DNA from: Siphonodentalium dalli
Lineage: Eukaryota; Mollusca; Scaphopoda; Gadilida; Siphonodentaliidae
Assembly: GCA_032622095.1 (NCBI GenBank)
Contig: CP136064.1
Location: forward strand, 258,953,863 to 259,017,862
DNA: 64,000 nt
Reading direction: 5' to 3'
In this document: piece after piece, positions 10,643 through 21,880 of the stretch
Layout: each line of letters opens with the position of its first letter
Numbering within the stretch: position 1 is the stretch's first letter
Notes under the pieces: generated by a model
Database searches by the model: none
What the model was told of the DNA's origin: nothing
The model's input: only the letters and a program-made list of their open reading frames with translations
Program-made: the position numbers and the translations under genes

Positions 10643-12555
10643 TGGTATATTCATGAATAAAATAAATAGCACCATTCAAATGGATATTTAGCAGTGTTAA
10701 CATACTAACGGGTCAGTATCTTGGAGGTCAGTGTTAATATAGTCCCTGCAGCAGCCAAGATCTGGAAGCTGTCAGCAGATCACTTGAGAAGATGCGATAG
10801 CACAGTTGTATCAGTAAGCTTGTCCAAGGTGGGGATTAAGAATTGTCCTCCTGAAATATGAATTTAGATATACAATGTACTATAGCCTACATGTACACTA
10901 GCCACACAACACCGAATCTACAGGTGCTATTATTCAGGTAATAATGGAATTAATTTATTGGCTTATTCAGTCTGTTAGCATCCCAAAAGCATCAAATGAC
11001 CTACTATAAACTGACAAATGTTCAGAAAATTTAACTGTACATATATACTGTACATGTATGTACAATGTACCGGTAGGTATACCTATCGATACATGTAGTT
11101 AACTTTGTAAGTTGTAGTTTACAAGTTAGCATCAGTCCGAAGGGATCATTGTCATCTCATTTTGGTCTTGCCTGAAAAGGTGCTTAAGTATATATTTGTA
11201 GAGAATACATTAATTATATATACATTGAATATAAAGGAAACCCATTGATAAAGAGCGTTGTATTGTGTTATTTAATGTGTATATGTATATATAGACATAC
11301 TAAATTAAGTCCCTCCTATATATAAACACTTATATTTTCTCCTGGGTTTGTCCCCATATAACAATGTATGCAAACGGTTCTTAATCCTTTAAATGCTATG
11401 TTTCAATAACAGGTATAGTATATTGGCTATCCTCCCTATATGAACAACGGTACCTCCGATGACAAGATAACAAAATAACCTTGCCACGATAGTGTGAGTA
11501 ATCAACAACGCAATGTTTACCTCTTGTAACAGTGTAGTTACTTTCTGATAATTGGCTCCATAATCATACAATACCACCCAAAAAGCGGTTGTCGACGGTT
11601 TATATGCAAATTATGTATATTAAGCATGATTGTTACGATTATCTGGAATTTCCACCCTAGCATGCATGCATAACAAGTGTATGTATTGTTTAATACCATT
11701 AGATGTGATGCATAATATCGGAAACTCAAACTCCGCGTGCAACATATGTTTAAATTAAAAAAGAATATGGACGCATTTTATTATATTATTAATCTGTCCG
11801 TCTGTCGGTCTGTCCATCCATATACTCGATTTTGACTTATGGATAATAACTTTATAAAGTATCAACTGGATAACATGTAATTTTGGTATTTGGGTATACT
11901 ATATACAGATCAGACAGGTCTGGTCCATATTCTGGGACCGCTGGCCAACTTCGACCATATATAGCTATGGCCCCCTTTGTGTTGGTATTCTCTCCCTTGT
12001 TCATCTCCCTATGAGGTGTTTGGTGGGTTTAACTTAATTGGCTGGAATTTAGTCTGGAAATTTACTGGACTAATAAACGGGTATAGTTAGGATTTGGAAT
12101 CCGCCCGACCAATTTTAACATGAGTTATACATGTTGTTGATTCGTTTCCGGCGAATATGCCACATCATGGATAAAGAGCGTCTGCGGTTTTCGTTGGGTT
12201 TTATACGAGAATATGATAAAGAGCGATTAATCCAAGGTAGTCTAGACTGGTATATTCTATGTTTTTGTTACTCATATCATGACATTTGTAAACTGCCGCA
12301 AGGCAGACTGCTCTGGATACCATTAGTGATATTCCACTACCGGAATCCAAGACAGGGGTGCCTCTACTGTGGAACCGGGATACGAGCATCCCTCTGCTCA
12401 TATGTTTATGGGTATCACAAAACCAATTTGACCTTAGGTCCTGTTAAAGATGCATTATCCCATTAAACACCCTTATTTCTGCATGAAGAATTGAAGACTT
12501 ATACTGAGCCTGTGCCTCCATTTCTCTGATACAGTATATATAATCTATAGACTGT
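10643..12555. other. No gene seen; AT-rich with TACATGTA words
   Basis: There are repeated tgtacatgta/ccggta words near 11040-11100. The 111-codon frame at 12131-12466 has no family motif and is cut by a reverse-strand frame of similar length, so I treat it as chance. Confidence 0.45.
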
Positions 12556-13038
12556 AGCCCTGGGAATTAAGGAAAATTTGCCTAGGCGATATATTTGCCT
12601 AGGTAAAAGAAATTGGCCTAGGCAAAAACAGATTTTACCTAGGCAATTTTGCAACAATATTGCCATCTCAAATTAATATGATTCAATAATAACCTGACTC
12701 AAAATGCTTAGTTATTTTGGGGGAACATTATTTCCAGGCCACTACTCAACATATATGTACAAATCCACAAATCATGTCCAAAACAAGTGTCCTTATACCG
12801 GGTAGCTAGTTACTGGCCCAGTGCCATGGAAACAATTGTAGGACAATATACAATGTATGTAAAGAGTGATTTAAGGAAGTCATTTTGGCTAAAGAGGTTC
12901 TATTTCTGATAAGACACAAATACATTTTAGTAACCCAATTAACTTGTTTTACCTAGGAAATATAATTGCCTAGGCAAACCGATTTTGCCTCTGCTTTTGC
13001 CTAGGCATTGCATATTGCCTAGGTTAATTCCCAGGGCT
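12556..13038. mobile_element. MITE rich in TGCCTAGGCA palindromes, 483 bp
   Basis: The ends AGCCCTGGGAATTAA and its inverse bound a region in which the palindrome TTGCCTAGGCAA or close variants (GCCTAGG) recurs about eight times, concentrated near both ends. The flanking octamers tagactgt and gagactga agree at the six central bases, which is weak support for an 8-bp hAT-like target duplication. It is noncoding. The subterminal palindromes are plausible transposase-binding sites (inference). Confidence 0.7.
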
Positions 13039-14642
13039 GAGACTGATATTTCTGGATGGCCACACATACATGCAAGCTCAACCACCTGTCCCAGCAGAGG
13101 GTCACACAAACAAGGAGTCAACAAAATGTATAGTGGATGCTTGTATAAGCTCCATTTCAGTATAATTATACATGTAGCTGTAGGCATATCTACCCTGCAT
13201 GGTTGAGTGATTTTTTTTGCATGGTATCACTCTTTATCTACCATTTCCTATGAAATTCCCTAATAAAATTAGCGATAACGAATTGGCGATAATAAATATC
13301 TGCACCGTTACTGTACGGTGGTTGCGATACAAGGTACCCGTGACGCTGTTGACTGGTTCAAGATTATGAATGAACTGACGTCACATCAATCGCATGAATA
13401 ATCAAAGCGACATTGCAGCGTATATTCTTGCGAACTATAAACAAATACCAACATGCCTACCATAATGGGTATTATGGTATGACATATCACAATTCACAAA
13501 GTAGCTAATATGTATTTGTTGGGTATATAAAACATGCAGTGTAAGGGATTTTGTCCATTGAATTCAATTTGCGTCAAGAATAATCGAGTGAACTTGCAGA
13601 TTAGGAGAATTTAGCAAAGCGAGCTACATGTAATCGCGTGACACAGATACCTTTTGCAGGCTAGGAGAATTTCCTCAAGAAAGCTAATCGTCGTTTCCAT
13701 GGCCACATAGTGACTCGGCGACCTAGTCGCTATATGGCCATGAGTAGTCCAAAATTGACTATACATTGAATATCTTTAGTATCCCGTAAATTTTCGACTA
13801 GGCCATGAGTAGATCTGGGAGTGGGACAAGCTGGCCCATTTCCAACCAGCCAACACACCAAAATGTGGCAACAATATCAATGACCCCTTAATCTGAATAA
13901 TTTCAATGCATGGCCTTTTAGTTTTATGCATTTCAGCGTTTAATTGTATCGAGGTCAGTTGTACTAAGTAACCTAATTTCGCGTCAATGACAATGAATTA
14001 TATTGAATAGAATTAATTGAATGTTTTCACGCGGAAAACACTTATATTATAATATATGACACAGACTATTAGTATTACAGTAAATACTCACTTTGTGATT
14101 ATCTTGTTTCAAGTTCGATCTGTATCTGTATGTTGGTCGGTGTAGGAGCCTTGATTTGGCTGTAGCCTGTAGGATCACCGTTGGACGACTTACGCTGTTA
14201 ATGTTGTTGTTGATGTTCAATCACATGCGCTGGCCGTGTCCTCCATGTGGTTCCATTCAATGATTGTTTTGACAAAGAATGAGTTTTTTACTGTTTGTCC
14301 TTATTGTTTCATAGGAAAGCTTCAACTAGTTATAAGAGGACGAAAGTCTTGTAAATATTCTTAGATCTATCTTCTATTCAGGTTGAAATGAAACTCAGTG
14401 AAATTTGCCCGCGTGAATTAGAGTTTGGCATCCGCAGGACACCTGATTCTCAAAGAACACAGAATCTTGAGTGACAGCACAATAAAAATTTGGCAAAATG
14501 TATTATCCCGACACGGAGTATGACCTTTACCTTTATGTGCAGAGCCAATCAGAGCACGCCCATAGCACCGGTGCCTATGCTTAAGCCATTCTATTTTTAG
14601 ATACTGAGTTATTTGGCAACGTACTTATTAAGCAGAACACCG
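13039..14642. other. No gene seen
   Basis: It contains a short internal duplication ('taggagaatttagcaaagcgagcta' and 'taggagaatttcctcaagaaagcta' type, near 13600-13690). No convincing coding sequence. Confidence 0.45.
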
Positions 14643-15221
14643 GTACAACACCTGCATTCCATTCCGCTGAGTGTCAGAGAGGGTCTGGCAATTACGCACA
14701 ATAGCAGGTACCCGCCATTTTCCCTTTGTTCTAAATAAAGTAACATTAAGAGACTAACTATCATTCTTGAACGGTAAAATATGTCTAAGTCCTGTAGGGA
14801 CAAGCATGCATATTTTAGGGACGCATGGCCTGATATATCTTCTATTTAATTCGACTAGTGTTATGTGTTTGTGTGGCTGGCCAGTGTAGATAAAACAGTA
14901 TGCATTGTTTTAACTCGATATTATTGGGGACCCCAATTCTGGGTTGATATTGTTTACATAGCGTATATCATGTGATCAAAGTAAACACCTGGGTACATAA
15001 TTGGGATACGTTGCCAAACTCGCTGTTAAACGACATGAATATCTGCATGGTTGGTTATTAAAACACTATATATGCATGAAGGTCGTGACGACGGACTCAA
15101 GGTTTGATAATTAAAGAATTTAATTAAGTAAAATCAAACACCCCTACAAATGTTGCTTTATAATAGGAATTCTAGAATTATGGACTCCCTCAACTTACTT
15201 AGAATATTCCAGCGAGCTGGA

Positions 15222-15280
15222 CCAATAAGATCGATTCATATCACGTGGGTTTTCTAGCCACGTGACTAAGGGGTATATAA
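15222..15280 (+). promoter_or_regulatory. LTR core promoter: CCAAT, two CACGTG boxes, TATA
   Basis: In copy 1 there is CCAAT at 15222-15226, E-box CACGTG at 15242-15247 and again at 15259-15264, then TATATAA at 15274-15280. The same set occurs in copy 2's 5' LTR (CCAAT near 42864, CACGTG at 42884-42889 and 42901-42906, TATATAA at 42916-42922). The order and spacing fit a pol II promoter within an LTR. The start site is not visible but should lie about 30 bases downstream of the TATA. Confidence 0.6.
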
Positions 15281-15637
15281 TAGACTGTTCAATGCAAAAT
15301 GGACATTCTCGACCCAGCTTTCGAACCGGAATCATTAAGCTCTCTTGCTTTCTTACTTTGCGCGATTCTCTTTGTATTATTGTTTTTAAATATAGATCAT
15401 TAGTTAGCTTAATAAGACATCCTCTCTATAGAGGTGTAGATACACCACACTAGGTGGTTGATAGGAGACACTATATAGGACGCTCTGTTATAGTGGATGT
15501 AACATACACCACACTAGGTGGTGGGTAGGAGACTATATAGGACGCTCTATCATCTTGTTGTTATCAAGACAACGCACAATCACATTGGTTGTTCAGAGTG
15601 GATTTGAGTCTGAATACACTCTAGTCAATCACCCTAG

Positions 15638-15975
15638 CCTTTGCGCGACACCCATATAGTGTTGTTCAGAGAACACCACCTTTGCGCGACACCCACATAG
15701 TGTTGTTCAGAACACATCACCTTTGCGCGACACCCATATAGTGTTGTTCAGAACACATCACCTTTGCGCGACACCCATATAGCGTTGTTCAAAACACCAC
15801 CTTTGCGCGACTCCCATATAGTCTTGTTTAGAAAGACACCACCTTTACGCGTCACCCATATAGTGTTGTTCAGAACACATCACCTTTGCGCGACACCCAT
15901 ATAGTCTTGTTCAAAACACCACCTTTGCGCGACACCCATATAGTCTTGTTTAGAAAGACACCACCTTGCGCGACG
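15638..15975 (+). repeat. LTR array A: nine units of about 40 bp with dyad TGTTCAGAACA
   Basis: Units of the form 'cctttgcgcgacacccata-tag' followed by 'tgttgttcagaacacatca' repeat at 38-43 bp spacing. Many contain the odd dyad TGTTC-A-GAACA. The array lies downstream of the TATA box, so it should be transcribed. The same array is at about 43283-43615 in copy 2's 5' LTR and, shorter, at about 49851-50105 in its 3' LTR. Confidence 0.85.
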
Positions 15976-15984
15976 CCCATGTGG

Positions 15985-16480
15985 TTGGGAGGCGTTTCTA
16001 TATACGTCATTAGAAGGCTCTCAAACGATGTAGGTGTGTGGAATTCAGACACCCATATAGTGTACTCATGTAGTGTACCCTCATAGTTGTTGAGATGCGT
16101 TTCTATATAAGTCGATAGAAAGCTCTCAAACCCAGTTGGTGTGTAGGATTCATTCTACTCATATAGTGTACTCATAGTGTACCATCATAGTTGTTGAGAG
16201 GCGTTTCTATATACGTCGATAGAAAGCTCTCAAACCCAGTAGGTGTGTAGGATTCATTCCACTCATATAGTGTACCCTAAAAGTGACACCCATATAGTGT
16301 ACCCATATAGTTGTGAGAGGCGTTGTTTCTATATACGTCATTAGAAAGCTCTCAAACCCTGTGGGTATGTATGATTCATCCACTCATATAGTGTACCATA
16401 AAAGTGACACCCATATAGTGTACCCATATAGTTGTGAGAGGCGTTTCTATATACGTCATTAGAAAGCTCTCAGACCACTA
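15985..16480 (+). repeat. LTR array B: five hairpin units of about 105-120 bp
   Basis: Each unit has GAGAGGCGTTTCTA, then TATACGTCAT or a variant, then TAGAAAGCTCTC. The two outer words are near-perfect inverted repeats, so each unit can fold. The loop often contains TACGTCA, close to an ATF/CREB half-site. Between hairpins come 'gtgtaggattcatt-ccactcatatagtgta' spacers. Corresponding arrays are at about 43622-44115 and, interrupted by an insertion, at about 50120-52375. Confidence 0.8.
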
Positions 16481-17039
16481 GGTCCTAACCTCAATCTCAT
16501 TTATCTCCCAAACGTGTGTAGCCCATATTCTCTCATTGTAGACACTCAAGTTCGCTGTCTCCATGGCCATCCATTAGCTCTAGTACCATTTCGCTAATTC
16601 CGTTAATTCCTCGCCAATTTCCTCGCTGGTTCACACCCATGTGTATGCTCGCTAAATCCTAGAACAGTCGTTCCAAATAGCACCTGCAAAACCTGCCCAT
16701 AGGTCTGCTGGAGTGATAACAGCTTAGTGTAGGTAGGAGTACATGTAGGTAGGGATTAGGTAGGTGTAGGGGTAATGTAGGTAAGGAACCCATCACTCCG
16801 GCATCGTTTCACTAAATCCAGTGTCAGGTTACATGTTGTAAATCATCCTCTTATACCTCTCTCTTATATCCCCTCTCTCACATATTCGGTCTCAAACGAA
16901 CCCACATACTATTATGTTATATCTGGCGTGCAACCTCTGGTCTCGTTGACCACTCGACACAAGCTACGCTACCACTTTTGTCTTTGTGTTGTTAGGTTAA
17001 ATAGGCACCTCCACCAAGGGGGTCTGCGCGTTACAGATT

Positions 17040-17059
17040 TGGTGGCAGCGGTGGGATTC
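17040..17059 (+). other. Primer-binding site matching tRNA-Leu (copy 1)
   Basis: TGGTGGCAGCGGTGGGATTC begins four bases after the LTR end (…GTTACA) and is the complement of the 3' end of animal tRNA-Leu including CCA, as I recall it (…GAATCCCACCGCTGCCACCA). Copy 2 has the same sequence at 44668-44687. This fixes the element's sense as the + strand. Confidence 0.75.
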
Positions 17060-17354
17060 ATTTGTCACCGATATTTGTTAGCTTCGAGTTGCAGCACCCG
17101 CTGATTTTATTATCGACTACTGCCAAGTTACATATTTGGGTTAGGATGTAGTGGTACGTAGATGTAAACGAAGGTTAAATCACTGTGTAGAGTCTAAAAC
17201 ATCCGATCCTCTTGGATATTCAACATAAACTAGGGTGGTTCTTTACTCACAACCTTAGTATAGATTTCCCAACACTTTAATCTAAGATTAATTTCTTGGT
17301 TCATGTCTATATAGTCACAATTCTCAACACCACAATATACACACACCCTATTTA

Positions 17355-17585
17355 ATGGATTTGTCACATGACATGCCTGCGGGCATCATTGCATTTTCAA
17401 ACACTGATCACCACAACCAGCTTGTGCAATATTGTTCCGAGATGGGTTTTGATGTCCTAGAGGTAGAAGCTTCAGGAATTAGTTACATATTTGTATTTTC
17501 GCAGGACGAATTCATGGTGTGCATAGATTGTTGTCAAATAGGTAACCTCTCGCACACGGCGTTCACTATAACCGACCAGGCTTAG
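17355..17585 (+). CDS. 76-codon leader ORF of the LTR element, unknown
   Basis: An open frame starting MDLSHDMPAGIIAFSNTDHH lies about 300 bases after the primer-binding site, before the gag-like region. The corresponding ORF at 44983-45213 in copy 2 is the same length with about two amino-acid differences. It is acidic and cysteine-containing near the C-terminus (VCIDCCQIGN). I recognise no family. Conservation may simply reflect the youth of the copies. Confidence 0.4.
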   Translation: MDLSHDMPAGIIAFSNTDHHNQLVQYCSEMGFDVLEVEASGISYIFVFSQDEFMVCIDCCQIGNLSHTAFTITDQA

Positions 17586-18463
17586 GTTGTACCTCTTGTA
17601 AATTAAGTATTCTCATTATTCACTTTTGATGCAATTGTTGTTTGTTATATACTGGTATTGAACATTGTTTTATACTATAGTGTTGCGACACATAGATCTT
17701 TAAATATGGATGCAGACGGTTATGATACAGTTAGCGACATAGGAGCAGCTGCAGACAATGAAGGTGACTCCGATTCGGAAGTTAGCATAGGGAGTAGGTG
17801 TAGGAGGGTGAACACCCCCACTTATGCTATGAAAGGTGCAGTCCCAAAGCGCGATGAGGCATTTGGAGATATCCGAAAGAGTATATGCAGCCCCACCCTT
17901 GACAATTCTAGTCCCATATGTGACAGAAAAGAGTTTGTTCCCACGAGAAGAAGGGATGATAACTTGAGTATAAACCTCAGGGAAATGATCCAGGAATGAA
18001 CGGACATTATACATGAGGAATTTGCCCATTTCTCAGGTCGGTCGGAAGAGTCCTCTAGGTCATATCCTGGCCGCCCGAACTTTCACGGCTATGAGTCAAT
18101 GAAGCCACCACGTCTGACAAGATACCCTGCAAGTATGGACATTAACAGGGATAGGCGCTCTCCAAGTCCATTATTTACTAAGCCCGATAGAGTGCAGTTC
18201 TCGGAAACAGAAGATATCTCGGCAGAGTCAGCCATCCCGGTTGGAGAGACTGGGGTGACATGAATGTACCCAATTACGCTCACTCGCCGGGTAGAGGCCC
18301 CACTCATGGCATTGATCGGGTACCAGTATTTCGGGCACGACATCGTACGACCCCGAATATGTATGATGGAACCCGGTCCTGGTGTGATTTCCAAACACAC
18401 TTCGAAATATGTGCCGAAATAAATGGTTGGACATACAAGGAAAGAGGCATGCACCTGGCTGTC

Positions 18464-19063
18464 TCATTGAGAACTGTTTTCGGTTTTCAGCAGTGTCACT
18501 TCTGTTGCCAAACTCTTAACCGATGCCTTAATATCTTCCACTGACTTTTCCATGGATTTCTTAACCATTCTTAGTTCTTTCCCAATTTCATCAAACCTCT
18601 CATCATTCGACTCACTAACTGGTCGATTTATTTTGTTGGCGGGTCTAATGTATCCTTTAGACCCTGATTTGCGATCATCTGCCTTAGAAAAGGCATCTAA
18701 TTCCACCGCATTCATGATAGCCTCGTCTAAGCTCTCAGGACGAGCCTGTTTTACTTTTAATCGGATGTCGGACTCTCGAAGTGCATCTATAAATGGCTCC
18801 TTAGCAAGTATATTACACACATCCTGGGATGCAGTTGGGTAGGCCAACCTAGTTAAGCGCTGGACGTCCTGTCCAAGCTCGGGCAGACTTTCGCCAGCTC
18901 TCTGGCGTCTGCCCTTCAACTGAACCATGTACAACTCGCACTGATTCGGTGGCAAAAACCACACCTCCAACGCTTGCCTTAACATATCGTAATCCCTGGC
19001 GTCTCGTCCCTTGAGATTGCCAAGGACACACTGCGCCTGGCCGACGCACGTCCAACACTCCAC
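18464..19063 (-). pseudogene. gag-like fragment lying antisense in LTR copy 1
   Basis: The 199-codon minus-strand frame resembles the core of a Ty3/Gypsy gag (Retrotrans_gag type). Landmarks are LPPNQCELYMVQLKGRRQR, GESLPELGQDVQRLTRLAYP, and IDALRESDIRLKVKQARPESL followed by AVELDAF. A charged, coiled-coil-like tail ends EVTLLKTENSSQ. It is opposite in orientation to the LTR and primer-binding site, while other gag-like sequence in the same copy is on the + strand. The same arrangement occurs in copy 2. Fossil; not a working gene. Confidence 0.75.
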
Positions 19064-19186
19064 CCACTCAGTTTATCGGTTGGAGACATCCATTTCGGCC
19101 AATTGAACCTAGACACCCTAACCCTCTGCCACCACGTCCCCTTGTATAACAACTACAAGACCATCACAACCCTCTGCACCCACGCC

Positions 19187-19345
19187 CAAGTGTACCCCAG
19201 CCATCTGTTCCCACGCCTGTACCCCAACCCTCTGTCCCCACGCCTGTACCCCAACCATCTGTCCACACGCCCATGTATACCCCAACACTCTATCCCCACG
19301 CCCATGTGTACCCAACCTTCTGACCCCCAAGTCCCTCTGTATAAC
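19187..19345. repeat. C-rich minisatellite of about 28-30 bp units in LTR copy 1
   Basis: Units of 'cccacgcc-tgtaccccaaccctctgtcc' type repeat about five times. The counterpart in copy 2, at about 46816-46930, has fewer units, so unit number varies between copies. It is the source of a spurious proline-rich frame and its antisense. Confidence 0.75.
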
Positions 19346-19684
19346 TACCAGACCACCCCAACCCCATGTGACCACCACCAGCTTAAAATTCTCTACGAAC
19401 TTGATGCAACCAGGTCTAATGAAGTACTGGGAAGGCCAGTTCATGAGAAGCGGCCACCCCACTGGATAACCGACTATCAACTGTAAACCATTATCCATTG
19501 GTCGGCCACAACTGTTCTCTCTTTCAGACTACTTTTATTCTATGTAGTAGAATCGCTTATGTCAGATTTTGGGCTCCCGTGGGAAATTCATGAACAAATA
19601 TAGAGACCATGATCATGAGGCAGTATATGGTCTCTACTTCAGACAAAAAATTGTTAGACCCCCTGGGGTCGCGACTGGGTGGTC

Positions 19685-20580
19685 TGATGACGTCACAAAG
19701 ATGGCCGCCATGCTCATTTTTTAAAGTTCGCCATTGTTAGATTTCATGATAAAAATATAATTTTGATATAAAATAAATTACAATCCTTTTGTACCGTGTA
19801 TGGTGTGACGCCATGTTATATTTTTATATAAAAATTTGTCCTCTCGATCAAAGATGGCCGCCAAAATGGCGACCGGAAGTGGGAAATTAATGATTTTCCA
19901 TACATGTCGCCTACATCATTTCCGATTGTATCGAACTGGTGACGATTAGGGAATATGCTTCTCTTCAATCTTGATAACAACTCACTTATGCATCACATTA
20001 GTTGATTTCTTGAATCATAACCTTGATTGTCTTCTCCAAATGCGATGATTTAAAGGAATTGGTATGAATTTCGCCAAAATATACTTTTTTATTTTCTAAT
20101 TATATCCTTATAGAAATTTAGAAATAATCGATCATGGAAATGAGTATGATCATTACATAAGGTATTTACATCTAAATGCATCCAGAAACTGTCAACTTAA
20201 TCCAAGATGGCTTCCAAGATGGCGGCCAAAATACGATAATACGCAAATTTTACCCTCTTTCATCCAATTACGTTTCTGTCATGTAGAAGGTGAATGTAGT
20301 AGACTAATTTGCTTCTTCCAAATAAATATTCGTCATGTTACGGCACATTCATAGTAGTTGTCTTTCCGCAATGACTCAATATGCGAGTTCATATGACAAT
20401 TATTGTCAAAATAAGCATCGTGAAAATTCGCCAAACATTATATTTGCACACGTCAAATAACATGTCCACAACATGAGAACGATATCTCGGTGTTAGTTAT
20501 ATGAATGAATGTACTCCGATTATCCGGAGTTATTAATATCTCTTTGTAATCGAGATGGCCGCCAATGTGGCGGAAATGGC
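19685..20580. promoter_or_regulatory. CRE and ETS/YY1-like motif units, left arm
   Basis: The segment contains TGACGTCA near 19688. AAGATGGCCGCC words occur near 19700 and 19854, AAGATGGCGGCC near 20216 and GAGATGGCCGCC near 20551. At about 19854-19885 the order is AAGATGGCCGCCAAAATGGCGACCGGAAGTG, a YY1-like word next to an ETS/GABP-like CCGGAAGT. The right arm has the opposite orientation (GCCATTTTGG-AGCCATCTT near 24576 and 24920) and two TGACGTCA near 25090. Protein binding is inference from known vertebrate motifs. Confidence 0.45.
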
Positions 20581-21880
20581 GAAATTTGACATTAAAATAG
20601 ATATATTTCCGAAATATATCACAGCGTGCAAGAAAGGTACATAAGCATATCATTATCATACATGGGCATTCGGTGAGAAATATAGAAAACTGAAATATAT
20701 GTTCAAGCACGTTAAGTATATGGACTTCTGCCAAACTCGATTCTGATATTAAATAAATAATTTAATAGAGATCTACGTGGTATGTGGAGATAATAGTGAA
20801 GTTTCCAACTTCAGGCGATGTCAGCTACCAATGCTCAAATCATGCATGTGATCGCCATACGTTCTTGTATATCGATAACGATTGAGGTTATCTACTTGTG
20901 TACTAAAAGGTTTAGCGACGGACTCAATCAGATTACTGTATATAGCTAATAGTAGCTGGCTTTTGAAGCCTGAAATTGAAAATATAAACCAGGAGATCGC
21001 CCGGGGCCTTGTTCAGATATTCTAGCTATACTTTATTCTGTTCCACTTCACCACGATACACGTATACCGCCGGTATAGGCTTGGTAGATGAACGAGGTTG
21101 GATAGTCTGTCGAAGTTACACGGACGTTTTCTGACATAATATCCATAAAAGTCTTCGTAAAATCAATCCTTGTATGGGTACTCTTGGTGATTGGAATGGA
21201 AAATCGACACAAAATGATCAGAATCCCCATTCTACCATTCTGGCAAACATATGTGCAGGAAGAAATGTTGATGATTGCCTCATGCTTAGACTGCTTCTTG
21301 TCACCAGTTCATACTAAGTACCGCTACATTTCCACACGTGCATTACTATGACGACCAAGATTGGATCTTGACAAATTTGAACTAGAACTCAAGCAATATA
21401 TTTACTTGTATTATAGCGATATTAGCATATGTATGTATCACTACATGTATGTACAAATGTATATAATTAGTTTGTCTCATATACAAGTAGCGCTAATGTG
21501 TATCTGGACCATAACACTATCGTCAGGTGGGTGAATATAAAATGTTTCCCGGAAATTACTCACATAAGCCTGCACAGTTGATGTCGAATCCGGTCCACGA
21601 TTAAACGTATACTAATAGTTTTTGTATTATTCATGGTATAAATACTGTTTAAACTAAAGTCTATCTGATCAAACTGGATTGATTTTCACGTGAACATGTA
21701 TGGAGCTCTGCGTACAATAGCCTCACCATGACCGTGTTCTGCTGAAGTTAATCTATATATGCCACTTGGTTGGGGGGATTATCAGGATGCATTCATGCAG
21801 CATGATATATACAATTTATGGGATATAGCCAGACTGATCTGATAACTCCTAGTCGAATAGAATTAGAACAGTTTGAGTCA

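Larger units (their letters stand above)
14643..19522 (+). mobile_element. LTR retrotransposon copy 1 (Ty3/Gypsy-like), partial fossil
   Basis: Nearly identical by eye to the corresponding part of the element at 42043-52949. Parts: most of one LTR (14643-17035), a primer-binding site beginning TGGTGGCAGCGG (17040-17059), a 76-codon leader ORF (17355-17585), gag-like sequence in both orientations and a C-rich minisatellite (about 19187-19345). No pol and no second LTR are seen, so this is a broken, partial, non-autonomous copy with several breaks. Divergence from copy 2 is a few percent, so it is fairly young on an element timescale. It ends where the 5.7-kb inverted-end structure begins. Confidence 0.82.

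Noticed and set aside
12131-12466. 111-codon ORF with a CxYCG word
   Set aside because: Overlaps a minus-strand frame of similar quality and shows no family pattern.
15638-15975. CRISPR-like look of the regular 38-43 bp repeats
   Set aside because: There are no unique spacers; whole units repeat. The array lies in an LTR and recurs in three LTRs, and the setting is eukaryotic with no cas-like genes.
17040-17059. Possible tRNA-Leu gene fragment
   Set aside because: Only the 3'-end complement is present, next to an LTR end; this is a primer-binding site, not a tRNA gene.
18552-18842. 96-codon + strand ORF
   Set aside because: Shadow of the gag-like minus-strand frame, which carries the family motifs.
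19118-19498. 126-codon minus-strand ORF and its + strand partner
   Set aside because: Both are translations of the C-rich minisatellite in the LTR element.
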